Positions 1-9,795 of a stretch of DNA of 15,596 nucleotides are shown piece after piece (position 1 is the first letter of the stretch; each line of letters opens with the position of its first letter). Below the pieces are notes generated by a model that did no database searches, was not told where the DNA came from, and saw only the letters and a program-made list of their open reading frames with translations. The translations under genes were made by a program, and so were the position numbers. Source of the DNA: Mucidula mucida. Taxonomy: Eukaryota > Basidiomycota > Agaricomycetes > Agaricales > Physalacriaceae. The DNA is taken from contig JADNYV010000786.1 in the NCBI GenBank assembly GCA_015501055.1, positions 1 through 15,596 on the forward strand, in the 5' to 3' direction.

Positions 1-455
1 CTCCACCAGCTCCGCGCCCGGTACTAGCTGAACTACCGCCGCTGGAGGACGCTCCTCGTATGACGCCCTCGCCTCTGCTTGCGGAACTCAAAGTGGATCT
101 GGCATGGGACGTGCTCGACGGCCTTGATATCAGCGTAGCAGAGGAGCCTGCCACGGACCCTCCATACTATTCCAAGATGACACTGAGAGCGGACGGTTTT
201 CCGTGGACAGTTATAATTCCCTCGTCCGCGAAAGCAATATCTATCGGGGACGTGATCCAAGCGATACATGGGTCGCTGCGGGTGGTTGTGCAGGAAAACG
301 AGTTTGTGAAGTGCAATGAGCAACCGAAGAAGGATGTTCGGAGGATATACTTTCTGAGAAAGAAGACAGTTTTTGTCGGTTTGGAGGCGTATAGGGAGCC
401 AGAGGTATGGACTTTTAGGGTAGAGGATCCACATGATATGTTTTTTGGGAATTGA
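1..455 (+). CDS. DUF6699 family protein, 3' part
   Basis: The reading frame is open from the window edge (first full codon at 3) to TGA at 453-455, so the 5' end lies outside the window. The visible 150 residues begin with a proline-rich stretch. They continue with the features I associate with DUF6699, a fungal domain common in basidiomycetes: PLLAELKVDLAWDV, then EEPATDPP, then FPWTVIIP, then SIGDVIQAIHGSLR, then RRIYFLRKKTVFVGLE and a final VWTFRVEDP. The first ATG in frame is at 60, but the preceding codons are also open, so 60 need not be the start. No catalytic motif is known for this family and its function is unknown. No intron is needed in the visible part. The family call is made by eye from motif order, without a profile search. 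Confidence 0.75.
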   Translation, partial: PPAPRPVLAELPPLEDAPRMTPSPLLAELKVDLAWDVLDGLDISVAEEPATDPPYYSKMTLRADGFPWTVIIPSSAKAISIGDVIQAIHGSLRVVVQENEFVKCNEQPKKDVRRIYFLRKKTVFVGLEAYREPEVWTFRVEDPHDMFFGN

Positions 456-2132
456 CATACATTAGCGAGAGTGAACACTGGGTACGTAACTTACTTCCAA
501 AATGAGTAGTACGACAAGCCGTACGGTGGAAAGACATCTCTCGTAGTAGTTGGCATCAGTGCTCCCAAGAAGCTTTTCATTTCGCAAACCTATCAGCACA
601 ACTAGGTACCATTTTAGCTCTCAAACGAGTCAGACAGCATGAGTTAGGAAGCACCTATCGGTAAGCGGCAACGCAAGAGCTATGCTAGTAGTGCCGCATG
701 GTTGTCACGCGCATGACGTGCGAAACAGGACTTCCTGCCTCGTTGTTCTTCGTCTTCACGTACGCTTTGATACTGACACCAACGACTAGGATGGTGTGAA
801 GCACCACTCTGTTACGGCACCGACGCGAGGCGTGTTACACTAAATCCATCAGTCCCACTTGGATACCACATAGCTTTCGGGTTGAGGGGGTCAATGAGCC
901 ACACTCTGTATCTAAGATAATGTCAATCATACGGCTTCGAAGAAAATGTGATGTGCCTTTATGACAATCCATGATTGGTACAGACCTAATGGATGATTGG
1001 ACGCTACAGAATGGGCTCACCTCGTCGAATGATATCACAATGGCGCGTGCATCAAACAACAGCGATCATAGCGAGAGAACGCACCTTGAACGCAGCGCTG
1101 ACACTGACTAGTCTCGATACAGCACACAAATTACTGTAAGCGTCGCGGTCCGTTCAACGACGACGACACGGAATCTCCCCGTACAACCCGCGCCTCCTCT
1201 CCATCTCCATCTCCTCCTTAGCCAGCCATCAACGACGATATCGGATACAGCGCCATGATTTACGGCAAACTAAAGTGCGCGCACTTAAACAGTTTGTTTT
1301 GTTGCTATATTGCCGCCTCCAGGTGCCCGCGAGCTGAAAAAGATTGCTGTTGGTCTGAAGGATGCCCTTGTCGAGAATGGGGATTGTCACTGCGCTGGAT
1401 AACGGCAAGCCGAACGAGCATCACGACGTCGTTGTATTGATATGCATACGGCGCGTTTCCTTGCATTAAAAGATGAGGTCGTGATAGAGCGCTCGGGCGG
1501 CGACTCGCGGTCCACGTCCGGCATACGGACCGGATTACTAATAGTCGGCATTTGCCCAACCGACCCTCAACCACTCAGGTCCCACTTTCGTAGCATTTCG
1601 CGTCACCCATATGGTAATTCTCCGCGCAAAGACGCCAGTGAAAAGATGCCCTGTCCCAGATGATTGTATTTACATCAGTTGCAAGAATCTTGGAACTTCT
1701 TGGTTCAAAGTCTTCAGCAAAACGTGACCTCCTCAATACGTACGTGTTTACCTTTTTTCTTCTCACTGACATCAGATAGCATCTCAGGTGGCTTTTGAAT
1801 ACAGATGGACGTCGAATCTGTGCCGCTGATCCGTAGTACGCCACAATCTGGGAGGCTATTCAGCTCATTCAGATCGGAAATCACGTAGTGTCACTTTCTC
1901 AGAACTCGTTACACTATACCTGGGTTATCAAGAGCCGCAACTTACGTTGATATGCACTACACACAGAGACCAGTTCAAGGTTTCGTCTCATGCCGCCTTC
2001 CCTCATACACCTAAAGGGTGCGCTAAAGCGGTCTGTACATCAGCACATGAACAACCTGGAAGCTTCATAGCGCCGCATTTCGACCTCCTTCTTCCTTCTT
2101 CTTCCGATTCGCGCAAACAACTAGGTTTCCAG
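456..2132. other. Intergenic region without a confident gene
   Basis: About 1.7 kb between the DUF6699 stop and the P450 promoter. The open stretches here are short (60-90 codons), most lack an ATG, and none shows a recognisable domain. A CT-rich stretch at 1195-1220 followed by ATG at 1255 looks like a 5' leader. A possible 48-nt intron (1276-1323, GTGCGC to CCAG) would join ATG1255 to a cysteine-rich 45-residue frame ending at 1440, but nothing else supports it. Just before the P450 there is a second pyrimidine-rich tract (about 2080-2103). I see no transposon ends, tRNA or long repeat. Confidence 0.5.
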
Positions 2133-2138
2133 TATAAA
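2133..2138 (+). promoter_or_regulatory. TATA box of the P450 gene
   Basis: TATAAA lies 41-46 bp upstream of the P450 ATG at 2179, after a CT-rich tract at about 2080-2103. A start site about 30 bp downstream would fall near 2163. That would give a very short leader and exclude the out-of-frame ATG at 2147. Confidence 0.5.
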
Positions 2139-2178
2139 CTCCACCCATGACGCCTCACGGAGCATCTACATTCCCACC

Positions 2179-4295
2179 ATGCCTCTCTCTGTCGTCGAGT
2201 TGAGCCTCATCGGCGCAATTTCTCTCGTTGTGCTAAAGACTCTGTTCTTTTCTCGGCCAGCTCGTCGCTTACCGCCCGGTCCTAAAGGTCTGCCCTTGTT
2301 AGGCAATCTGTTCAACTTCCCAGCTGTCGAGGAATGGGTTGTTTTCAAGGATCTTGGGGAGCAGTATAGTATGTTCTTTGTCCCATTATCGGTCGTCGTA
2401 CGCTGATTTCGTTGGTAGACTCTGATATCATTTACTACAACGTTGCTGGCGAAGACATTGTCATCGTCAATACCATTGAGGCGGCCAATGAGTTGTTTGT
2501 CAAGCGCTCCTCGATCTACTCCGATAAGTACGTCCGTCGTTAGCATTTGACCTACCTTTTACCGACTTCATGATGTAAACTTAGGCCGTCATTCGTCATG
2601 CTCAAGACATTGTGAGCAGTTGGACATGCTCTCTGTTCTTTCTGACAAATCAACGCTTGCTGTAATAGGGTAGGATTTTCGTGGCACTTTGCTTTCCATC
2701 CGTACGGCGACCAGTGGAAGGGTACGCTTTCTCTCCGCCTTTCTTCTAACCATAGTCAATCAACATCCGAACAACAGAGCACCGCAAGATGTTCCACAAG
2801 TCGTTGGAAGGCCCCGTACTCACAGCCGTTCAACATCCACATATCCTCGGTTCGGCTAGGTATTTGCTTTGCCGCATCCAAGAGAAACCGGATCGCTTCA
2901 TGGAGGATTTACGATTGTGCGCCTCGATCATGCATACTTACTTATTCGAGCGCTAAATACGTCCGATAGGTACGCGGGTCAAATCATCCTCCGCATTGCG
3001 TATGGCATCGAAGTCCTAGACAACGATGATCCCTTTATTATTGAAGCTGAAAAGGGTATGCACGCTATGGCTGTGGCGGCACGCCCGGGAGCGTTCCTAG
3101 TCGATACGTGGCCTAGCCTCCGATACGTGCCCTCTTGGGTGCCCGGCGCTGGTTTTAAGACGTGGGCGAAGGAAGCGAACAAATCCGCGACTGCGATGCG
3201 CGATGCGCCACTGAAGTTTGTGGAAAAGGCTATGGTTTGTTCTTTTTCGCAACCGTCTTCGGTACTAACTTATTTGGCCAAAGGCCGACGGAACCGCAAA
3301 ACCTTCTGTCGGGTCGAAAATTCTTGCAGAGCTTGAGGAAACCGATGCGGATAGTCAAGAGAATGTGACGATGTTAGGAAACGTCCTGGCTACGACCTAT
3401 GCCGGTACGTATACTGTGCTAATGCATCTTCCTTACCTGATTCTTATGGTGAACAGCTGGGTCCGACACAGTCAGTGGCTCTCTTCTTATCAGATAGTCG
3501 AGTACTGATGTACCGTCTAATCAGACAGTTTCTGCTCTCGCGACCGCCATCTTGGCCATGGTCCAGAACCCGTCCATTTTGAAGAAAGCGCAGGCCGACA
3601 TTGATGCCGTCGTCGGGCACGACCGTCTTCCTGACTTTGGTGACCGAAAAAAACTTCCCTACCTTGAGGCAATTTTGAAGGAAGTCCTCCGGTGGCGACT
3701 TGTGGCTCCTTTGGGTAAGTTGGTATACAATATGTGTCATAATGTGTTGTTGAAAGCGTCATGCGTACTAGCGGTACCACACAGGGTGACTCAGGACGAT
3801 GAATATCGCGGCTACCATATTCCCAAGGGCACAACCATTGTTGGTAATTCATGGTCAGTCGTTGACTGCCTTGGCAGCTCTCCTAAACCAAATTTCTATA
3901 CAGGGCTATCCTCCACGATAAAGCAGTTTACGGCGGAGATGTCAAGAACTTCAATCCAGATCGCTTCCTAAACGCTGACGGCACACTTAACGCCTCTATC
4001 CCACATCCGTCCGTTGCCTTTGGGTTCGGTCGTCGAGTCTGCGTCGGACAGGACCTCGCGGAAGATAGTATTTGGATAGGTATCACATCTCTGTTCGCAG
4101 CCTTTGATATCACAAAGGCTGTAGATAAATATGGCAGAGTAATAGAACCATCCGGTGAATTTACATCAGGAATGCTTTGGTGAGTATTCGTGTTCGCGCT
4201 CTAATCCAGTTAAACACTCATTTACTATATGTGTTAGTCACCCGGTCCCATTCAAGTGCTCAATTTTGCCCCGGTCACGTACTTCGATCACCTGA
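2179..4295 (+). CDS. Cytochrome P450 monooxygenase (microsomal, OrdA-like)
   Basis: A class II microsomal P450: a heme-thiolate monooxygenase that takes electrons from NADPH-P450 reductase at the ER. The substrate is unknown. The start ATG is in a good context (CCACCATGC). Twelve exons are joined across introns 2369-2418, 2528-2584, 2612-2668, 2722-2777, 2917-2969, 3235-3283, 3405-3456, 3471-3524, 3715-3771, 3854-3903 and 4180-4237, all GT-AG and 49-58 nt. They give 507 residues with no broken frame, a normal length for the family. In order: an N-terminal hydrophobic anchor (about 7-25), the hinge RRLPPGPKGLPLLGNL, the I-helix AGSDTT (302-307), ExxR as EVLR (359-362), FNPDRF (413-418), and the heme loop FGFGRRVCVGQ with Cys443 as the axial thiolate. 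General appearance matches the large basidiomycete group annotated as O-methylsterigmatocystin oxidoreductase-like. No other biosynthetic genes sit beside it. It faces the TatD gene tail to tail. Confidence 0.95.
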
Positions 4296-5231
4296 CTGTG
4301 GCGCACAAGAATATATAAACACAACTCTCTGTTACGTGGAGCATACATGATGATCTCCTTTGAAAGATGTAGCAGGGTTAAAACCAGTGTGGATTTACCG
4401 ATCGATGCACTGGGTTGTTAACTGCCATGCCGGATGTTAATGTTAACTGTCAACTACCCGTTATAGAAGGTATTTGCTCATGTGCCGCCATCTTCGCCGC
4501 CTTCCCGCGCGCTTTCGCGCCACTGTGCGCTAGCTACAAGAACCAAAATCACTGGTTTACAACAGGATACATAGACAGCTACATTTCCTGGGCTTTTTCT
4601 CGACACAGATGTGCTATCCGGGCAGTCATCGAGAGTCAAGATGGCCCAACACTAGTGTACTCTTGCATGTACTACCACAACTTCTCTTACTTACATGTAC
4701 TGAGCATGATGCTTGAAGTCTGCACTCATGTTCCTTTTTAGCTTGCCCCGGACTTGATACTTCTCAGCACCATTGTGACATTCAGACATACCAACCTCAA
4801 ACACAGTAGCATGTTCTGTAACCTGCAATGCGTGCATGGACCCTCCGACATCTACTATTCTTTGAGTGAGAGATCACAAGTATGATTGCCATACACTCGG
4901 GTGCTAGTATATCAGTAGTACACGTCGTCATGCCGCCGCGTCCAAGTCGTGCACGCGAAGCGCGCGAGAAAAATTTAAGGTTCAAGTCTACGACTACATT
5001 TTGTGGGTGCTATAACGTATATATGAAGAGACAACAAGGCTGCCGCTGTTTGGACAAGTCTCTCTTTCTTCCCTTTCTTTTCCCTTCCTTTTCCCTTCCT
5101 TTTCCCTTCCTTTTTAGGCGAGATACCCAGTGTATTCGTCGGAAAACCCAGGATTAGTCTAGGTGTCTAGGTTAACCTCTGTTGTTATAGTTAGAAGTTC
5201 CACGACGTGTTATCAATCTAATGGATATCAT
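4296..5231. other. Intergenic region between convergent genes
   Basis: This stretch holds the 3' flanks of the P450 (+) and TatD (-) genes. ATATATAA at 4311-4318 could serve as an A-rich 3'-end signal for the P450. An ATG-started frame at 4427-4741 (104 codons, cysteine- and aromatic-rich) has no recognisable domain, no clear promoter and an irregular composition, so I do not call it a gene. A polypyrimidine repeat is listed separately. A TATA-like ATATAT lies near 5018 with no gene after it. Confidence 0.5.
5060..5115. repeat. Polypyrimidine tract with three 11-bp tandem copies
   Basis: The + strand is almost pure C/T over about 56 bp. Inside it the 11-mer TTTTCCCTTCC occurs three times without change, at 5078-5088, 5089-5099 and 5100-5110, followed by TTTTT. 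This is a minisatellite-like tract that could vary in copy number between strains. It lies about 120 bp beyond the TatD stop codon. Confidence 0.85.
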
Positions 5232-6323
5232 CTAAACACCGTACACTTTCTTCGCATTCTCTCTACCCAACTTCATCACGCGTTCCGCATCCCACTCATC
5301 TCCCCACAGATTCGCAACGAACTGCGCCGTCCACGGAATCATCGCACTATGACAGAGCGGCAGGCGGCCCTTCATCCCCTGCAACGAGCCGTACAAATTA
5401 CTGGGCACCATATACGGCGCGTCGGTCTCCAGCAGTATCCGTGGTTTGTGCTCCTCCTTCATGCCCCTCACCAGTTCCGCCGTATTCAAGTTTGACGCAA
5501 AAGTAATCACGCCCGTTACACCGATGTGCAGATTCGGGAACCAGTCTAGGAGGCGCTGGGCAAAGGCCGGTGCATCGGTGAAGCAATGGATGTGGATGCG
5601 CCAGTCGCGCGGGACAAGCTCTTTGAGGATGGTCTCAGTGTCCGAGTCTGCTTCGCGGGTGTGGATGGTCAGAGGCTTGTCAAGCGAAATGGCGAGGAGG
5701 AGCTGCTGACGGAATACGTCTATTTGGATAGCGCGGGGAGAGAGGTCGTAATGGAAATCGAGGCCGATTTCACCTAAACCGACGTTGAGAGGGTGGGCGA
5801 GGGCTTCGCGGATATCTTTTTCTACTGCGGGGGTATATTCTTTAGCGTTGTGTCTGCTCAGCTATCTCAGCCGGTAACTTGAGATGATGATGATCAACAC
5901 GTACGGATGGACACCAATGACAAAGTTGTACTTGATGCCGTCGTATTTGGTATCAGCGACCTCTCGCCATTGAGATATGACAGGCGCTTCGCACCATACA
6001 TCTACAATGGAGTGGATGTTACGTCCCGCGTAGAGATCCCGTACAAAGTCTGCAATCGAATTGCAAGCGCCCTCCGGGTAGTTCTGTCTGTACGCCTGAA
6101 ACGTCGATAGTAGATGTGTGTGGGTATCGACAATTTCCAGGTCTGGGCCGTACCATGTCGGGGTGGGGGTTTCCTGAGAGCCAGAAGGATGTGGGAGCAG
6201 AAGGAAAGACTCTGAAGGAACAGATCTCTTAGATTTCTTGCCCATTGGCTTACGGGTGGGGGAGGTAGCTAAGGCGCGAGTGAAAGGTCGAATAAGGCTC
6301 CGAGTGTGGCAGCGAGTAAGCAT
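5232..6323 (-). CDS. TatD-type metal-dependent deoxyribonuclease
   Basis: A TatD family hydrolase, an amidohydrolase-fold nuclease with two metal ions. Family members act as 3'-5' exonucleases on DNA or RNA and have been linked to DNA repair and apoptotic DNA breakdown. Exon 1 (6323-5905) and exon 2 (5853-5232) are separated by a 51-nt intron (5854-5904, GTACGT...CAG). Splicing restores GVHPHNAKEY and gives 346 residues. Metal ligands are all visible: HTH (68, 70), Glu168 in GLGEIGLDF, His204 in TIHTRE, His229 in IHCF and Asp284 in LLETDAPY. A stop codon closely precedes the ATG, which fixes the start. Residues 1-35 are Arg/Ser/Thr-rich and nearly free of acidic residues, ending in KKSKR. This looks like a mitochondrial presequence or a nuclear signal and is absent from bacterial TatD. 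The gene diverges from the GH27 gene. Confidence 0.93.
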
Positions 6324-6934
6324 CAACGTGCTCTATAAGTAAAGATGAGATAAGAGTCAATATGAGTTCGATCGTGCTCGGGTCCGTTTGGGAAACGTCG
6401 CGTTTATCTCCATTTGTTGGGCGCCTCTTGACGAGCTTCAATCAACGACACGGGCGTTGATGACAATGGCTTTATCTTTGAAGACTTCGTTACTTCTGAC
6501 TGTCACTACGTACTACTAGGTCGTGCGGTGCAAATGATTTCTAACAGCGAGTGTTCTGCTCTCTCTCACAATGACAACGGCTAACAAATTTGAATGACTT
6601 CAGATTTCAGACTCATTCATGGTTGACTCCTAGGGCTACTACTATATGTACCTCCCACGGTTTCATGTGTGCACGATGTTCCTTTGAGAAAAAATCCCTT
6701 GGCAAACCATCATCTGGTGGCGTAACTACTTTCTCCATCATCCGCTCTTGCAGTCTAGAAACGTACCATCCTTCTGCTCACACACAATCCGGATCAGCTC
6801 GCTCACCCGCCGAATCCTCCAAAGAAATCGACTCGCTCACCTGACGAGTGCACCATGTGCGGTCCGAAGTCACACCCTCATTCGGACCGCGTTTCTCTCC
6901 CTTAAAAGCAGTGTTGAGACGTGTGCCCTTCCTT
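6324..6934. promoter_or_regulatory. Divergent promoter region, TatD (-) and GH27 (+)
   Basis: About 610 bp must hold both promoters, since the two genes are transcribed away from each other. I see no strong TATA box for either; TTAAAA at 6902-6907 is close to the GH27 ATG. A GGCTAA at 6579-6584 matches the core bound by XlnR-type activators in ascomycetes, but such a short match is expected by chance. The clearest element is the inverted repeat listed next. Short open frames here start without ATG or are shadows. Confidence 0.5.
6859..6890. promoter_or_regulatory. Perfect 10-bp inverted repeat before GH27
   Basis: Arms GCGGTCCGAA (6859-6868) and TTCGGACCGC (6881-6890) are exact reverse complements around a 12-nt spacer, ending 44 bp before the GH27 ATG. 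Each arm also holds a small CGG-N-CCG element (CGGTCCG, CGGACCG), the triplet pair bound by Zn2Cys6 regulators of the Gal4 type. It could be a regulator site or, if transcribed, a stable 5'-leader hairpin. The symmetry is seen in the sequence; the role is inferred. Confidence 0.6.
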
Positions 6935-9158
6935 ATGGCGCTTCCGATCCTCCTTATTGTGGCGACCTCCGCCCTAGCTCTAGAAAATGGCCTCTCCCGC
7001 ACCCCAGCGATGGGGTGGAACTCGTACAACGCCTTCTCGTACGTGTCTTCGTACTCTGAGCTCATCAGACGAGTATGAAAATATGTAGGTGCAATGCCGT
7101 AGAGCAAAACTACCGCGATGCAGCACAGGCACTCGTTGATTTGGGCCTCAAGGATCTTGGATACGACTATCTCGGCGTGTACTAATTCATTCAAAACTCT
7201 TTTCTTGTTTGATTGAAGTCTGACGACGTCTAGTGACTGTGGCTGGCAAGGTCGCAACCGCACAGCAGACGGTACTTTCACTTGGGACACCGGTATTATG
7301 CCAAATGGTATACCCGCCTTGGGAGAGTTTGTCCACAGCCTTGAATTGAAATTTGGACTCTACTCGGACGCGTCTGAGTGTCCCTTCTCTTAGTTCAAGT
7401 TCATCCTGATGATGGCGACTTAGCGGCTATTATGCTTGTGACTTTGTCGGCGGCACCGCACTCTACCTTGGATCCCTCAACTTCGAAGCCCAGGATGCAA
7501 AGACGTTCGCATCTTGGGGCGCTGATTATCTGAAATACGACAACTGCTATTCGACTGCTCCGAATGAGTTTCTGAATTACTTCCCGAGTATCAGTGTTTG
7601 TTCGGTTGTTCATGCTCTTGAAGCCAGAGTTCATCATTTCTAGATCAAGGTTACAACTTGCAGTTTTGTCAATAATGGATCTAATGGGTATCACAGGACC
7701 ACTTTGTCGCGATGCGAGATGCACTAGCCGATCTCGACCGCCCCGTCTTATACTCTGCCTGTGAATGGGGAGTCCAGGTAACAACACTTCTTTCCCCATC
7801 CTCACCAACACGGGTCTCACATTCCTATAGGACCCAGCTCGATGGCCGGGAAAGGACGTAGCCAACTCGTGGCGCATATCGTTGGTCTTGCCCCTCCTAT
7901 CTACTCCTCCCCCATATTGAAGTGAACGATCATAGAAACGACATCGGTCCTTCTTGGGTGAACGTCTTCCGGATAATCAACCAGGTCGTGCCCATAACCC
8001 AATTCGCCGAACCGGGGGCATGGAACGATTTGGATCTCCTGGAGGTTGGAAACGCTCCATTCACAGAGGCGGAGCAGTTGACGCATGTACGTATACGCCT
8101 TCTTTAATAATATGAGTTGCTGACGATTTGTAGTTCGCCTTTTGGGCCGCGGTGAAAAGTCCGTTGTTGATTTCGACAGATTTGACAAAGGCCACGGAGG
8201 CAACGTTGGCTATCTTGAAGAATGAGAGAATTATTGGTTTGAGTGTGCGTTTTCGTTCTAGTGCTAGTGTGTGTGTGGATACTAATGTGAAAGTTTAGCA
8301 AGATCCTCTGGGCAAATCTATCGCCTTTAAGCGGCGGTATGCAAACGATAGCGATGTATGGGCGGGTCCGCTCGCTGATGGGTCGACTATTGCTTGTATG
8401 TGCTCTCTTAAAGTTGACATATCGTCCTTAAATCCTTGCAGTTATCATCAACTGGCAAAATACGGCTCGTAATCTAACATTCAATCTCGCAGACATCGGT
8501 CTATCCAGTGCCGATGCTATCGACCTCGTAACTGGCAACTCCTTGGGACACCTCGATACTACGTGGGTACACCCAGTCTTGCTTGTAGAGCCCTCAAGCT
8601 TCATTGATTTCTGCAGGTACACAGCGCGCGCAGCAGCCCACGGCAGCTTCGTGTTGAAACTAACAAACCAAATCACCTCCTCACCTCGGACATTCACATA
8701 CTACGACGCCGCCGCTTCCTCCAGCATCCTCCAAGGCGGCGCCGTCCGGCGCACCATCAACTCCACCACCATTGTAGTCGGGTCGCTCGGTGACGGCGCC
8801 AGCGTGACGCTCACTGGAATCTCCGTCGTCGAGGGCGGGACGAAGCTCCTCGCTATCGAATATACAAATGGGGATTACACGTTCGGGAACGACGGGTGTC
8901 CTAATTGTAGGAATGCGTATGTGAGTGTGAACGGAGGGGAGGAGGTTTGGGCACAGATGCCTATTGCTGCACAGGTGCGTAGAAGCTTTCTATTGCGGTA
9001 GGATGTTGATGGTAATGGTAATGTAGAATTGGGATGTGGTGTTTGAGGGATTTTTGCTCGAGGTGGAAGGCTTTGAGGCGGGCGGGAAGAATACGATTAG
9101 GGTGAGCAATGAGAATGCGGGGGCGCCCGAGATTTATAGGATAGGTATTTCGGATTAG
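6935..9158 (+). CDS. Secreted GH27 alpha-galactosidase with C-terminal sugar-binding-like domain
   Basis: Hydrolyses terminal alpha-1,6-galactose from galactomannan side chains and raffinose-type sugars with retention of configuration. ATG6935 starts a signal peptide ([15 protein letters not shown]), so the product is probably exported. The 13-exon model has introns 7039-7088, 7179-7233, 7372-7423, 7596-7643, 7650-7696, 7778-7830, 7881-7935, 8087-8133, 8245-8298, 8396-8441, 8563-8616 and 8975-9026. It gives 536 residues in one frame. GH27 marks are [23 protein letters not shown], the nucleophile Asp150 in YLKYDNC, CEWGVQDPARWP, the acid/base Asp216 in SWRISNDI, and [11 protein letters not shown]. 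After the beta-sandwich (about 300-390), residues from about 400 on form an extra domain with the look of a CBM35-like galactose-binding fold. The 6-nt exon at 7644-7649 is uncertain: a single intron 7596-7696 also keeps the frame. Confidence 0.93.
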
Positions 9159-9795
9159 GGTGAGGTTGGTGTCAGTCCGCAAGTGGTTAGGGCCGAAGAG
9201 GTACGATGTACATAAAGTCATTTACTACTTCGCCGTTCCAATGTCCCCGGTCACGACTGCAAGTCGGCCTTGATTTCTCAGGAGAATGCCATTCGAGCTG
9301 GTGGATTGATTTCCTTGGCGGAAAGGCACACGACTAGCATAACAACGACAAATACTGCACCGCGCTTTCCTCATACTTAGTTACAATGATTGACTACCAT
9401 ACTGCTAAACGCTAGAAAGAGAACTACAAAGAACCGACATAATCATGTGCATTTTAACTCTCACAAGAAAGAAGAAGGACTGGGATCTTCCTTCTCAGAG
9501 TAGAACAAGTACCGTCTTGTTCTTATTGTGTAGGTCCTGGCTGTGTTATTGTTACTAACATTGTCGTCGGACTGGCCCTTGCAGGGAAATACACATCTTC
9601 TGACTTTTTATTGTTCCTTCTCTGGCTGTCTGCTACTACGACCATCGCATGGACCATCCTTATCTCATGCTATTGTCCGTATGTGGATGGTCTGAGCGTT
9701 CGAGGGCGAGTATTTCAAGCGATGGAAGGATGCGGTCTTTAGTCACTTATTCCCCAGCACTACAACTCTCATAGCATCACTACACCACTTTGACA
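9159..9795. other. Intergenic region after GH27
   Basis: About 640 bp between two genes on the same strand, holding the GH27 3' flank and the promoter of the next gene. No clear TATA box precedes ATG9796. No open frame here shows a domain. Two small hairpins are listed separately. Confidence 0.5.
9473..9523. repeat. Two adjacent perfect hairpin-forming inverted repeats
   Basis: AGAAGGA (9473-9479) pairs with TCCTTCT (9489-9495) over a 9-nt loop. AGAACAAG (9502-9509) pairs with CTTGTTCT (9516-9523) over a 6-nt loop. They lie about 315-365 bp past the GH27 stop, so they may be in its 3' untranslated region or in the spacer. The role is unknown, and short palindromes arise by chance. Confidence 0.5.

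Noticed and set aside
835..1844. Several 70-90 codon minus-strand frames in the left gap
   Set aside because: They lack ATG starts or recognisable motifs and have no matching splice pattern.
4427..4741. A 104-codon ATG-started frame after the P450
   Set aside because: No domain, no clear promoter or Kozak context and irregular composition; it is probably a chance open frame in the 3' flank.
6778..7290. A 170-codon minus-strand frame
   Set aside because: It is a shadow of the GH27 5' exons and introns, where the + strand carries a signal peptide and GH27 motifs.
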